Positions 34,136-42,402 are shown, counted from the first letter of the stretch. The stretch: 64,000 nt of DNA from Luteitalea pratensis (GCF_001618865.1 NZ_CP015136.1:4065001-4129000), one strand, 5' to 3'. Translations and numbers: made by a program. Notes: generated by a model from the letters alone, not told the origin.

Positions 34136-36688
34136 TCACGCAACCTCCTCTGACTCAATGACGGATAGTGACGCGTCATCCCGAAGAGAGCTGTATAGCG
34201 GTTTGGTACGTGAGACCTTTTCAAAAACAGGGCCCGATGCGTCATCCGTCATGATCGAGACGGGACCGGCGGCCAGACGCAGGCCCGTGAAGCCCCGCCG
34301 GATGGAGGTCCGGGACGGGGTCGCATGCTTCTGAATTTCCGCGCCGAACCGCTTGGCACCCCACCGATCGCGGCCGCGGATGCCTTCGCTGTCGCACCAC
34401 GCCTCGAACGCGCCGTACAGGGCGGCACTGGTTTCGTACGCCGCTGCGTCCTTGACGGTGCGCGCGTTGAGGAACTGGCCGAGGATGTCCGAGTCGTCCC
34501 GCCACTGCGCTGTGGTCCGCTGGACGATGCGCGGCTCAGGCAGGCCCTGCCGCTGGAAGTACGCGACGCAGCCGGACACCAGCCACGCCAGGATGCCCGG
34601 GGCCTGCGCCTTGAGCCCGTCCTTGTACGACGCATTGACCGGGAAGCTGTGCGGGAATGGCACGGTGCGGACGCGTCGCCAGAAGCCCTTCGAGGTGTCG
34701 TTGACGTTGGGCAATTCGTTGCACGCGAAGAGCAACTTGAACTGCGGGTAGAACTCCATGAAATTCTGATGCAGCAGCCGGCACTTGATCGGCTCGTCGC
34801 CGGTCAGGTTCTTGAGGCGGACCGCATCCATCTGTCGTGAGTTCGAGAACTCCGAGACGGCGACGACCCGCTTCCCGCGAAGGACGGCAAGATCCTCGCC
34901 CCGCTTGTCCGCATCGCCGACAAACGAATCCGCGTTGGCGGTGGCCCCGTACTCGCCGAGGACGTACAGCAGGAGGTCGAGCAAGGTGCTCTTGCCGTTG
35001 GCGCCGCCACCCACACACAGCAACCACACCTGCTCGGTGGTCAGCCCGGTCAGGCACAGTCCGAGGAACAGCCATAGGAACTCGAGCAGCTCGAGACTCT
35101 CCTCGACGGTGAGTTTGCCAGGGCATTCGGCGAAGGTCGTGTTAAGGAACGTTTCGAACCGATCCATTGGCGCATCGGGATCGAACGGGATGCGCGTGGA
35201 CAGCGTGATCATGTCGGCGGGCTGGCCGGGCCGGAGCGCACCGGTCCGCAGATCTACGACGCCCGACGGCGTGCACAGGACGAGCGGGTTGGTGTCCCAC
35301 TCGGATCCGGACGTGGCGATCGCGGCGCGCGATTTGATCAACGACAACACCGCCTGCAAACCGCGGTTGGACTCGCACCGCCACAGGAACTTCAACCGGT
35401 TCGCGCGTGCATCCTTGTCGTCGATATCGAGCGCGTCATGCTGTAGGTGACGGACGTACGCGGCCAGAGCCCGGTCGGTGCGGTGATCGACGTCCTTGAC
35501 CCACCGGTGGCCGGTGAAGCTGTAGAACGTCTTCGCCTGGATGTCGTACTTGATCTGCCCGTCGTGCGCGGCGGCGAACTGCTCGGCGAGACGCAGCTCG
35601 GTATTCCGGGCGGCGTCGGTGGTCGGCTCGGCGTCGGTCGCAGTCGGCTCACCCGTTCGCTCCAGCCGCACCGGCACCGGCTGCGACGCGGGTGTGCCGT
35701 ACCCTTGCGCCCAGAGCGCCTTGGCGGCGGCCTTGTGGTCGCCGCCATGCTCGTAGGCCGCGTACACGCCGAACTTGTCGTACGAGCTGCGGCCGGAATC
35801 GAGCAGGCTGGAACTGGTGAACACCTTCATCACGTCCGAGCCGCCATAGCCGGTCGTAGCCGACAGGCCGGCCGTGGTCTTGCCGGGCCGCAGCCATGCC
35901 GTCACGCCATCGCGGCGCGTGTAGAGCGCCTGCCAGCCGTACCGGTCAAGGACGTCGTGCCACGACTGTCTAGCGTTGTAGTCATCGCCGGGGCGCACGT
36001 CCTGTCCTGCGGCGCGCGTTGCGCCACGCGGCGCGGCTGACGTCGGCACCTTGGCGGGCATCTCGTCGTACGACCGGAGATAGTCCAGAAGTGCGCGCCG
36101 TTCGGCCGGAGTGATCTCCACGATGGTCGCAAAGCCACCGGACAGGCGTACGTAGGGCTTCCCTGAGGGATGCACGCTGCTGAGGGTGGGCGCCACGACG
36201 GCATAGCCGCCTGTGCCGCGTGTCTCGATCAGCGTCGTCACCTCGTGGGCGGTGGCGGGACGGTGCGCAATCTTCTGGCTGCCCGTCACATCGGTGCAGC
36301 GATACAGCCAGCGACGGCCGCCCCGAGGGGTCCGATCGCAATAGCCGTTCTCGATCCGCGTCACGACGTCGTGGATCCGAGCGGCGTCCGCATGCTCTTT
36401 GGCTTGCAGGTACGTGGCTTCGTCGTCGAAGTCCATCGCCTCGACGCCAGGGAGCGCCGCGACGCGCGGATCCGGGTCGTCGGGTTTGGGTCCCGTGACA
36501 ATGCCGAGGGACGCGGCGCCGGGGTAGTAGCTGCGCACAGCCTGCGCGTTCGGCCGGGCGCGCTGGTACGCGGCCCACGCTTCAACGGGACGCTTCTCGT
36601 GGTTGCACGGCAGCGGCGAGAGTCCGGCCCTCCATGCCTCGCGCGCTTCATGGTGGACGAGATCGAGTTCAGCAGGGGAGGGATTCAC
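34136..36688 (-). CDS. P4-type primase-helicase (prim-pol plus SF3 helicase)
   Basis: 850 residues. The N-terminus (about 10-190) is a bifunctional primase-polymerase domain with LPCNHEKRP, an acidic DFDD motif near residue 95 and TPRGGRRWLYRC. The middle has the D5_N region (SFTGHRWVKD, WDTNPLVLCTPSGVVDLRTG). The helicase core (about 560-720) shows Walker A CVGGGANGKSTLLD, a Walker-B-like VAVSEFS, sensor KLLFACNELP and arginine segment GFWRRVRTVPF. A winged-helix end follows. Such proteins prime and unwind satellite or phage DNA for autonomous replication after excision. Confidence 0.93.
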   Translation of the reverse strand: MNPSPAELDLVHHEAREAWRAGLSPLPCNHEKRPVEAWAAYQRARPNAQAVRSYYPGAASLGIVTGPKPDDPDPRVAALPGVEAMDFDDEATYLQAKEHADAARIHDVVTRIENGYCDRTPRGGRRWLYRCTDVTGSQKIAHRPATAHEVTTLIETRGTGGYAVVAPTLSSVHPSGKPYVRLSGGFATIVEITPAERRALLDYLRSYDEMPAKVPTSAAPRGATRAAGQDVRPGDDYNARQSWHDVLDRYGWQALYTRRDGVTAWLRPGKTTAGLSATTGYGGSDVMKVFTSSSLLDSGRSSYDKFGVYAAYEHGGDHKAAAKALWAQGYGTPASQPVPVRLERTGEPTATDAEPTTDAARNTELRLAEQFAAAHDGQIKYDIQAKTFYSFTGHRWVKDVDHRTDRALAAYVRHLQHDALDIDDKDARANRLKFLWRCESNRGLQAVLSLIKSRAAIATSGSEWDTNPLVLCTPSGVVDLRTGALRPGQPADMITLSTRIPFDPDAPMDRFETFLNTTFAECPGKLTVEESLELLEFLWLFLGLCLTGLTTEQVWLLCVGGGANGKSTLLDLLLYVLGEYGATANADSFVGDADKRGEDLAVLRGKRVVAVSEFSNSRQMDAVRLKNLTGDEPIKCRLLHQNFMEFYPQFKLLFACNELPNVNDTSKGFWRRVRTVPFPHSFPVNASYKDGLKAQAPGILAWLVSGCVAYFQRQGLPEPRIVQRTTAQWRDDSDILGQFLNARTVKDAAAYETSAALYGAFEAWCDSEGIRGRDRWGAKRFGAEIQKHATPSRTSIRRGFTGLRLAAGPVSIMTDDASGPVFEKVSRTKPLYSSLRDDASLSVIESEEVA

Positions 36689-36906
36689 GAGGCGGCCTGC
36701 TCCGGTCGTCGAGCGAGATCATCAAGCACATCGCCGAGGGCGAGTTGCGCACGTACAGCGGCCAGTTCGAGCACGCGGGCCCGATGCCCTACTTCGCGGG
36801 GACATGCGGCACCGACGAGGCGATACCGGCCGGCGAGACTGGCGAGGAGATCCACGGCCCGGTCTGCGGCCTCGATATGGGATACACTACTGGTTGAATC
36901 TTGCAT
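36685..36906 (-). CDS. Small hypothetical protein before the primase
   Basis: 73 residues, helical (IEAADRAVDLLASLAGRYRL, LAAVRAQLALGDVLDDLARR). The stop overlaps the primase start as ATGA. The ATG at 36906 was chosen over the upstream frame, which lacks protein character. Function unknown. Confidence 0.6.
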   Translation of the reverse strand: MQDSTSSVSHIEAADRAVDLLASLAGRYRLVGAACPREVGHRARVLELAAVRAQLALGDVLDDLARRPEQAAS

Positions 36907-37002
36907 CGCTAGCGCACTCCATGGCGCCTTGCGGTGATCGCGGCGCGTTTGGGTCCCCACCCCAACGCGCCGCAACTGTTATCTCCCCTGTGAACGTCTC
37001 GC

Positions 37003-37197
37003 TCAGCCGACGGCGGCGAACGATTCCAGCCACGCATCCACCGACGACTGCCGCATCCTGAAGTGCCTTCCGCCCTGGAGGCGGATGGCCCGCAAGCGAC
37101 CAGACCGGATGCCGCGGCGCACGGTCGCGGGATCGCACTGCGCGATTGCGGCAGCCTGCTGCACCGTCAGCCACGGATCGGTCACGACAGGCGCCAT
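37003..37197 (-). CDS. Excisionase/MerR-like HTH protein
   Basis: 64 residues, WLTVQQAAAIAQCDPATVRRGIRSG with GRHFRMRQSSVDAWLESF, the helix-turn-helix-17 layout of excisionases and AlpA-like activators. The ATG at 37197 overlaps the upstream TAA as TAATG, which decides the start. Likely role: directing excision and/or switching on the primase operon. Confidence 0.8.
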   Translation of the reverse strand: MAPVVTDPWLTVQQAAAIAQCDPATVRRGIRSGRLRAIRLQGGRHFRMRQSSVDAWLESFAAVG

Positions 37198-37406
37198 TAC
37201 GGATTCGCGCATACCACCTGTCCCTGTAGCCAACGCTCGATGCCGTCAACTGGCAGCCGACAGTCACCACGCGCGCTGAAGCGGACCGCCGGCAACGCAC
37301 CGGCGTGAATCGCGCGATAGATAACGGCCCGGTGAATCCGCAGCGCCCGCGCGAGTTCGCGTGGTGTGCACGGGTTGGGTAAATCGCGCGTCAATGAGTC
37401 AGTCAT
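37197..37406 (-). CDS. Excisionase-like HTH protein
   Basis: 69 residues: CTPRELARALRIHRAVIYRAIHAGALPAVRFSARGDCRLPVDGIERWLQG has the same helix-turn-helix-17 pattern as the next gene. The two are translationally coupled and probably act together. The ATG at 37406 was chosen because the frame upstream has no protein character. Confidence 0.78.
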   Translation of the reverse strand: MTDSLTRDLPNPCTPRELARALRIHRAVIYRAIHAGALPAVRFSARGDCRLPVDGIERWLQGQVVCANP

Positions 37407-37686
37407 CAGTGTCACGTCCTGCAATGCGATGCACCGAGACGCGGTGCGGGAGTGGCCTACTGACAGTGTCAGGGACTGGAGGTTGATCTGTGATACCGCT
37501 GCCGCCACTCGCCTTGCCAATCGCCGGCGTGGGCGTCTGTTATGGCCGGCGCTCCACTCACACTGTGGGGCCGGGATCGCTTTGTCAAGGCCAAAGCGTA
37601 AGGATTAGTTCACATTAGGCCACTCTGGTCCACTCTGGTCCAACGCGGAAGCCCGCACAGGCCGACAGGGCCACTTCTCCGCGTCT

Positions 37687-37959
37687 CTATGCCACTCCGC
37701 GGCTCGCATTCCGTCTCGACGAATACGTTGACGGGGACTCGCTAAGCGACACGGCGAGATGCACGCAGAGTCGTGCCACCCGCGGATCGTCCAGGGGGAT
37801 ACGACGGATGCCGTTGATCCACGCGCTGAGCGTGCTGTGGTGGACGCCAGCGAGGTGCGCGAGCGTGTAGGCACGGAAACGGGACGTGCGTACCGCGACC
37901 CGCAGACGCTCGGTGAAGACGTCTGGTAGGACTACCGCGGAAATGTTTTCGATGTGCAC
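37687..37959 (-). CDS. XRE-like HTH repressor candidate
   Basis: 90 residues with RAYTLAHLAGVHHSTLSAWINGIRRIPLDDPRVARLCVHL, a lambda-repressor-like helix-turn-helix. It points left toward the excisionase and primase genes and diverges from the RHH gene, the usual place for the lifestyle switch. Two direct CCACTCTGGT units lie just beyond its 3' end (37619-37642). Confidence 0.72.
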   Translation of the reverse strand: MHIENISAVVLPDVFTERLRVAVRTSRFRAYTLAHLAGVHHSTLSAWINGIRRIPLDDPRVARLCVHLAVSLSESPSTYSSRRNASRGVA

Positions 37960-38116
37960 AATTCAGAATACCAGAGATCAAAGGTCGGTTGAAGCTGTGA
38001 AGGCGACCCCTAACCCCTGCTTTTGCAATGACTTAACTTGTGGACGCCGCTTGTGGAAAAACGTGCGTACAGGAACGCGATTCGCGCGGACGCCGTCCCC
38101 ACTTGCGTCTGTAGCT

Positions 38117-38133
38117 GTGATGTATTACATTAC
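38117..38133. promoter_or_regulatory. Palindromic operator before the RHH gene
   Basis: GT-N-ATGTA-N-TACAT-N-AC is a 17-bp palindrome symmetric at 14 positions. It ends four bases before the ATG of the ribbon-helix-helix gene, so a bound dimer would block ribosome access or transcription. Confidence 0.65.
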
Positions 38134-38137
38134 CGAC

Positions 38138-38332
38138 ATGGCACCCAAGACGGTTACGCTGACCTTCCGCGCGGAGGTCGACCTGTACGCGCGGCTGGAT
38201 GCCGTGCGCCAGGCGTTCGGAACGCCGTTCAGCGAGCAGCTTCGACGCGGGATTGAACTGTGGCTGGCGCAGGTCGAGGGAGGCGGACTACCGCGGTCAC
38301 CAGCCAGGAAGGTCGCCGGCAAGAAGCGATAG
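38138..38332 (+). CDS. Ribbon-helix-helix (Arc/CopG-like) protein
   Basis: 64 residues: a strand KTVTLTFRAE, helix VDLYARLDAVRQAF, turn GTPF and helix SEQLRRGIELWLAQ, then a basic tail (ARKVAGKKR). This is the Arc/CopG/MetJ fold pattern. A palindrome just upstream suggests autorepression. It reads toward the integrase. Confidence 0.7.
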   Translation: MAPKTVTLTFRAEVDLYARLDAVRQAFGTPFSEQLRRGIELWLAQVEGGGLPRSPARKVAGKKR

Positions 38333-38459
38333 GCACAGCAGCAACGTCAGAAGATCGAAGCACCCGATACATGCACGAGCACCTGAAATAGAAAATGGCC
38401 CGCCGTGGCGCTAGCGTCGTCCCGTTTCCCGCGTCTCGCCGGTCCGTCAGCGGGGACGC

Positions 38460-38765
38460 GTGACCGCTCACGACTCTACCGACATGCCTCTCGACCCTGA
38501 CGCACCCGATCCCGTCGCCGCGCCGTCCCGGGTGCGTCTCTGGACGTTGCACAAGGACGGCCGCACGGCGACGTGCGACGCACAGGCGCACATGCTCGGC
38601 GTCGAGATCGTGTCCGAGGTGGACGGCGACGTCAGGCGGACGGAAGTGGCCCGCACGCCGCAGGCCGGCCAGGCGCTGGCGGACGAGGAAGCGCGTCATC
38701 AGCACGTGCGGCGAGCGCTGGCCGATGGCGTGAACGGGCGTGTCTCCGGCCGGAGTATCCGATGA
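38460..38765 (+). CDS. Hypothetical 101-residue protein
   Basis: A GTG start, then a Pro/Asp-rich N-terminus and RVRLWTLHKDGRTATCDAQ...ARHQHVRRALADGVNG. The C-terminal part resembles the frameshifted gene at 39352-39580 (WTVHF..., ARHHLVRRALADGVDA), so the two are paralogues flanking the SLOG-like gene. No family recognised. Overlaps the next gene as ATGA. Confidence 0.6.
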   Translation: MTAHDSTDMPLDPDAPDPVAAPSRVRLWTLHKDGRTATCDAQAHMLGVEIVSEVDGDVRRTEVARTPQAGQALADEEARHQHVRRALADGVNGRVSGRSIR

Positions 38766-39355
38766 CCGGCAGGGCGGTGGGCTTCATAAGCACCCGCGCT
38801 AGTATCCGGGATAGGGGCGAGCAGAGGTGGCGATTCGCCGATGTGCTGTGCCTGCTATTTTCGAGCGGCTACGGTCTGCCGAACGCGGGTCCCGGCATGA
38901 CGCCCGGGCAGCGGCTCCGGTTGGACGACTTGCTGGACACTTACGGCGCGTGGACCCCGGGCCTCGCGAGGGCGCACCACGGCATGGCGGCAGGAGCCGA
39001 CGCCGAGTTTCATGCCGCCGTGACCGCGCTGGGGTTGCCTACCTTTGGGCACCCAGGCGTGCATCGTGACGGCCGGCCCGAGGATCGGGCCGATGGCTTG
39101 GTCTGCACTAATGTGCGGCCCGAGTGCTTCGTGGACGAGAGGAATCGCGCGATCGCTCGCCAGACGGACGTGTTGTTTGTCGCCTCGCGAATTAGACGCG
39201 GCGGGCAGTATGACTCGGACATGGTGGCGGCCATCAGCGTCGCGCTGGACTTTCATAAGCCGATCTACGTCATGTGGCCCGACGGCACGTTCTCGAATGA
39301 CTTCTCGGCATGGCAGGCCTCCAGACAGACGTTTCCGCCGAGCTTCAGACCATGA
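38762..39355 (+). CDS. SLOG/DprA-like Rossmann-fold protein
   Basis: 197 residues. The arrangement AHHGMAAGADAEFHAAVTALGL, FGHPG, then FVDERNRAIARQTDVLFVA...GGQYDSDMVAAISVALDFHKPIYVMWPDG matches the SLOG superfamily (DprA, LOG, DUF2493 groups): a GAD turn, an (E/R)RN segment and a late strand ending PDG. Such proteins bind nucleotides or nucleotide-derived ligands, and many act in phage conflict. The start is coupled to the upstream gene. Its exact ligand is unknown. Confidence 0.68.
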   Translation: MTGRAVGFISTRASIRDRGEQRWRFADVLCLLFSSGYGLPNAGPGMTPGQRLRLDDLLDTYGAWTPGLARAHHGMAAGADAEFHAAVTALGLPTFGHPGVHRDGRPEDRADGLVCTNVRPECFVDERNRAIARQTDVLFVASRIRRGGQYDSDMVAAISVALDFHKPIYVMWPDGTFSNDFSAWQASRQTFPPSFRP

Positions 39356-39580
39356 GCGCCTGGACCGTGCATTTCGGCCCGTCACCCGCCGGACTGGCGT
39401 GAGGTTGTTCAGCGCGAGGACGGCAGCGGCCCCGCGATCGTCTGCCCGCCCGACCAGTACGAGGAAGCGCGGCACCATCTCGTACGGCGCGCCCTGGCCG
39501 ATGGCGTGGACGCGGTGCAGTACGTCGTGGACGTGGCGCAGGGGCAGCCGTGTGTGCGGCGCGAGGTGTTGGACCGCTGA
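39352..39580 (+). pseudogene. Frameshifted small gene, paralogue of 38460-38765
   Basis: The ATG overlaps the SLOG-like gene stop as ATGA and codes MSAWTVHFGPSPAGLA before a TGA at 39402. The next frame continues with WREVVQREDGSG, then DQYEEARHHLVRRALADGVDA and ends at a TGA (39580). One missing or added base near 39390-39400 would join both. It may be a pseudogene, a programmed shift or a sequencing error. Confidence 0.6.
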
Positions 39581-39610
39581 CCGCGGCTACGGTCAACGAA
39601 GGGAACGGCG

Positions 39611-40972
39611 ATGCCGAAAGTCACTCACAATGGCCTGACGAAGCGGTGCGAGTGCAAGCAGACGCAGTGGACCAAGTGCGCTCACCCGTGGATCGTGCGC
39701 TTCCACACCGACGGCCGTGAGCACTTCGTGAGCCTGCACAAATATGTTGGCTGGCCGAAGGGCAGTGTCATGCCGAAGACACAGGCCCTCAAGCTGGTGG
39801 ACAAGGTGCGGACCGAACTCCGCGACGGGCAGATCCGAAAGCGTTCGGCGGCCACCGCGACGACGGTCGGTGCGGTGATCGAGGCGTACCGCGAACGGTT
39901 CGTTCGGGTGCCCACGCGTCGCCAGCATGCCCGCGTGTCAATGGAAGGGCACCTCGACATGGTCGCGCGCCTCTCGGTGCCCGATGCGCGTGGGCGCCAG
40001 GTGCCGTTTGTCGATCTGCGGATGCGTGACGTCACGCCAGCCACGATCGAGGCGCTACGACACGCCCGCCGCCTCGAGCTGGCCGCAGCGGATGCCGCCT
40101 ACACCGAAGTGGTCCGGCTCACGGGCGCCGGGAAGGACGTGCCGACCGACCTGCGTCGGCGATCCCGACTGCGGACGCGCGGGAAGGGTGGGGAAGTCGG
40201 CCTCAACCGCCTGTTGGCCCGGCTACGACACCTCTTCTCGTGGGCGATCGCCCGCTACCAGGAAATCGAGCACCATCCCTTCCGGAAGGGCGGGATCGCC
40301 GTCGTGAAGCTGGCGAAGGAGACGGCGAGGTCTCGGCGGCTCCGAGCAGGCGAGGAAGACGGACTCATGATGCACGCCGGGCCACACCTGAAGTCGGTCA
40401 TCCTCGCCGGCCTGCAGACGGGCGCCCGCATCGGCGAATTGCTGAGCCTGCAATGGCATCAGGTCGAGCGAGACGCGCAGGACCGTCCCGTCCGGCTGCG
40501 TCTGACGGCCGACAAGACCAAGACGAGCCGAACCCGGATCCTGCCGGTGCCGCGCATGCTGGCGGCCATCCTTGACATGCGCCAGACGGCCCCAGACGGG
40601 CGGCGGCACGGCGACCACGCCTACGTGTTCGGCAACGAGGTCGGCGAGCAGGTGGAGCGGGTCCAGACGGCGTGGGAGACCTGCTGCCGGGCTGCCGGCA
40701 TTGCCGGGCTGCACTTCCATGACTTGCGGCGGGAGTTCGGGTCGCGGCTGCTGGACGCGGGCGTGCCGTTGACGACGATCCAGACCTACCTCGGCCACAC
40801 GTCGGTCACGACGACGGCGAAGTATTTGGAAGCCGATCAGTTGCTCGTGGCGACGGCCGTCGACGCCATCGAACGCGGCTGGAGCGACGACCGTATTCGG
40901 ACTTTATTCGGACTTTCGCCAGAAACGCCCGAAGCCACCGGTGTGGGCGGTGGCCGTAAGTTGTTGAATTAG
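39611..40972 (+). CDS. Tyrosine recombinase (integrase) of element C
   Basis: 453 residues. The catalytic domain holds all expected residues: arginine in GLQTGARIGELL, lysine in TADKTKTSRTR, HFHDLRREFGSR (H-x-x-R), the GHTSVTTTAKYL histidine and the final tyrosine. The N-terminus has a CECKQTQWTKCAHPW segment, perhaps a zinc-binding arm-binding domain. The gene ends ten bases before the att core in tRNA-Phe. Its last codons contain two TATTCGGACT repeats. Remnants of the same gene lie beside both other cores. Confidence 0.95.
   Translation: MPKVTHNGLTKRCECKQTQWTKCAHPWIVRFHTDGREHFVSLHKYVGWPKGSVMPKTQALKLVDKVRTELRDGQIRKRSAATATTVGAVIEAYRERFVRVPTRRQHARVSMEGHLDMVARLSVPDARGRQVPFVDLRMRDVTPATIEALRHARRLELAAADAAYTEVVRLTGAGKDVPTDLRRRSRLRTRGKGGEVGLNRLLARLRHLFSWAIARYQEIEHHPFRKGGIAVVKLAKETARSRRLRAGEEDGLMMHAGPHLKSVILAGLQTGARIGELLSLQWHQVERDAQDRPVRLRLTADKTKTSRTRILPVPRMLAAILDMRQTAPDGRRHGDHAYVFGNEVGEQVERVQTAWETCCRAAGIAGLHFHDLRREFGSRLLDAGVPLTTIQTYLGHTSVTTTAKYLEADQLLVATAVDAIERGWSDDRIRTLFGLSPETPEATGVGGGRKLLN
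40894..40914. repeat. Candidate arm-type integrase sites, right arm
   Basis: Two copies of TATTCGGACT, 11 bp apart, lie within the integrase 3' end about 70-90 bp from att3. They match the repeats in the left arm of C (25262, 25274) and those in the A remnant (18202, 18272). Confidence 0.6.
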
Positions 40973-40982
40973 AATGGTTTAG

Positions 40983-41028
40983 ATGGTGCCGAGGGGCGGA
41001 ATTGAACCGCCGACACTACGATTTTCAG
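40983..41028. other. Attachment core att3 in tRNA-Phe
   Basis: The 46-bp core that forms the 3' half of the functional tRNA-Phe gene. It ends at the anticodon loop (TTTTCAG), where the other cores diverge, so the strand exchange is within or next to the anticodon region. Confidence 0.92.
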
Positions 41029-41059
41029 TCGTATGCTCTACCAACTGAGCTACCTCGGC
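40984..41059 (-). tRNA. tRNA-Phe (GAA)
   Basis: A 76-base cloverleaf with acceptor stem GCCGAGG / CCTCGGC, anticodon stem TACGA / TCGTA around loop CTGAAAA (anticodon GAA), T-arm GGCGG-TTCAATT-CCGCC and an encoded CCA. The gene remains intact because the element replaces its 3' half on integration. Confidence 0.97.
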
Positions 41060-41115
41060 ACGAAGTAGCGGGGCGGGAACAACCCGCGAAGCATAGCACA
41101 GGGCGAAAGAGGCTG

Positions 41116-41213
41116 GTAGGGCCGGCTCGCACTGAGCCGACCATCTCCTCGAGCTGTGTGAGGCAGGGGAGGCTGGTCCGCGATCCGCGCGAGACGCGGA
41201 CCGCGTACCCTAC
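41116..41213. repeat. REPIN-like inverted pair
   Basis: GTAG-headed palindrome GGCCGGCTC...GAGCCGACC on the left and a GGTCCGCG...CGCGGACC palindrome ending in CCTAC on the right, heads outward. It lies between tRNA-Phe and recA, directly outside the integrated elements. Confidence 0.6.
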
Positions 41214-41260
41214 CAACGTCGTGCGGGACCACGGGCCCCGCAAGACTCGTACGACGCGCG

Positions 41261-42289
41261 CTAGCCGGCGACCGGTTCGGCCGTGGCCGGGGCCAGCCCC
41301 AACTCCTTGCGCAGGCGCTCGTCGATCGCCTGGTACGTCGCCGGATTGTCTTTCAGGAACTGCTTGACGTTCTCGCGGCCCTGCCCGAGCCGCTCGCCGC
41401 TGTACGAGAACCAGGTGCCGCTCTTGTCGACGATCTTGCGCTCCACCGCGAGGTCGAGCAGGTCGCCTTCCTTCGAGATGCCCTCGCCGTACATCACGTC
41501 GAACTCGGCCTCACGGAAGGGCGGCGCGACCTTGTTCTTCACGACCTTGACGCGCGTCCGGCCCCCCGTCACCTGATCGCCGTCCTTGATCGCGCCGATG
41601 CGGCGGATGTCGATACGCACCGACGAGTAGAACTTCAGCGCCCGGCCACCGGTGGTCGTTTCCGGGTTGCCGAACATCACGCCGATCTTCTCGCGCAGTT
41701 GGTTGATGAAGATCAGGCAGGTCTTGCTCTTCGAAACCGCGCCCGTGAGCTTGCGCAGCGCCTGCGACATCAGCCGGGCCTGCAGGCCCATCTGCTGGTC
41801 GCCCATCTCACCCTCGATCTCGGCCCGCGGAACCAGGGCGGCCACCGAGTCGACCACGATCACGTCCACGCTGCCCGAACGCACCAGCACTTCGACGATC
41901 TCCAGCGCCTGCTCGCCGTTGTCAGGCTGCGACACCAGCAGGTCCTCGAGGTTCACGCCGAGCTTCTGCGCATACGAGGCGTCCAGCGCGTGCTCGGCAT
42001 CCACGAACGCCGCCATCCCACCCAGCTTCTGCGCCTGCGCGATCACCTGCAGCGCCAGTGTCGTCTTGCCCGAGGACTCCGGGCCGAAGACCTCGATCAC
42101 GCGGCCACGCGGCACGCCGCCGACTCCGAGCGCATAGTCGAGGCTGATGGAGCCAGTCGAGATGCTCGGGATCGCGACGGCGTCCTTCTGACCCAACCGC
42201 ATGATGGAGCCCTTGCCGAACTGCTTCTCGATCTGGCCGACGGCCATCTCGATGGCGCGGGCACGTTCCTTCAGGTCGTCAACGGGCAT
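41261..42289 (-). CDS. recA: RecA recombinase
   Basis: 342 residues with Walker [13 protein letters not shown], Walker [12 protein letters not shown], loop L1 [12 protein letters not shown], loop L2 [28 protein letters not shown] and the C-terminal region [12 protein letters not shown]. It forms the filament for homologous recombination and SOS induction. The ATG at 42289 gives the standard N-terminus ([24 protein letters not shown]). No extein/intein break. No LexA box was recognised upstream. Confidence 0.98.
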   Translation of the reverse strand: MPVDDLKERARAIEMAVGQIEKQFGKGSIMRLGQKDAVAIPSISTGSISLDYALGVGGVPRGRVIEVFGPESSGKTTLALQVIAQAQKLGGMAAFVDAEHALDASYAQKLGVNLEDLLVSQPDNGEQALEIVEVLVRSGSVDVIVVDSVAALVPRAEIEGEMGDQQMGLQARLMSQALRKLTGAVSKSKTCLIFINQLREKIGVMFGNPETTTGGRALKFYSSVRIDIRRIGAIKDGDQVTGGRTRVKVVKNKVAPPFREAEFDVMYGEGISKEGDLLDLAVERKIVDKSGTWFSYSGERLGQGRENVKQFLKDNPATYQAIDERLRKELGLAPATAEPVAG

Positions 42290-42373
42290 CACTCGAACTC
42301 CTTGCGGTCGGGAAAACGGCTGACAGGGGCACGCCACCCGGGCTCGGGAGGCACATCGCTGTGAGCCTCACGT

Positions 42374-42402
42374 ATTCTAAGGACGTGCCAGCCCGCTGTC
42401 AA
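42374..42402 (-). promoter_or_regulatory. recA promoter
   Basis: On the minus strand: TTGACA, a 17-base spacer, then TAGAAT, about 85 bases upstream of the recA start. This is close to the sigma-70 consensus. Confidence 0.75.

Larger units (their letters stand above)
25169..41028. mobile_element. Integrative element C, satellite-like, apparently complete
   Basis: About 15.9 kb from att2 to att3 at the tRNA-Phe gene. It has an intact integrase at the right end, two excisionase-like genes, repressor-like HTH and RHH genes in divergent order, a P4-type primase-helicase, a small-terminase-like protein, unknown genes, a large terminase and left-end cargo. No capsid, portal, tail, lysis, relaxase or type IV secretion gene was seen. 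Confidence 0.85.

Noticed and set aside
34012-34245. 77-codon frame at the primase 3' end
   Set aside because: It overlaps the primase by 110 bases and the small-terminase-like start; no protein character.
36634-36897. 87-codon plus-strand frame at the primase start
   Set aside because: It is antisense to two coupled minus-strand genes; a coincidental open frame.
25169-41028. Conjugative element (ICE) interpretation
   Set aside because: No relaxase, coupling protein or type IV secretion gene is present; the primase-terminase set points to phage-related biology.
41220-41260. Terminator after recA
   Set aside because: The GCGGG/CCCGC stem is short, the loop long and there is no T-tract, so it is not listed.
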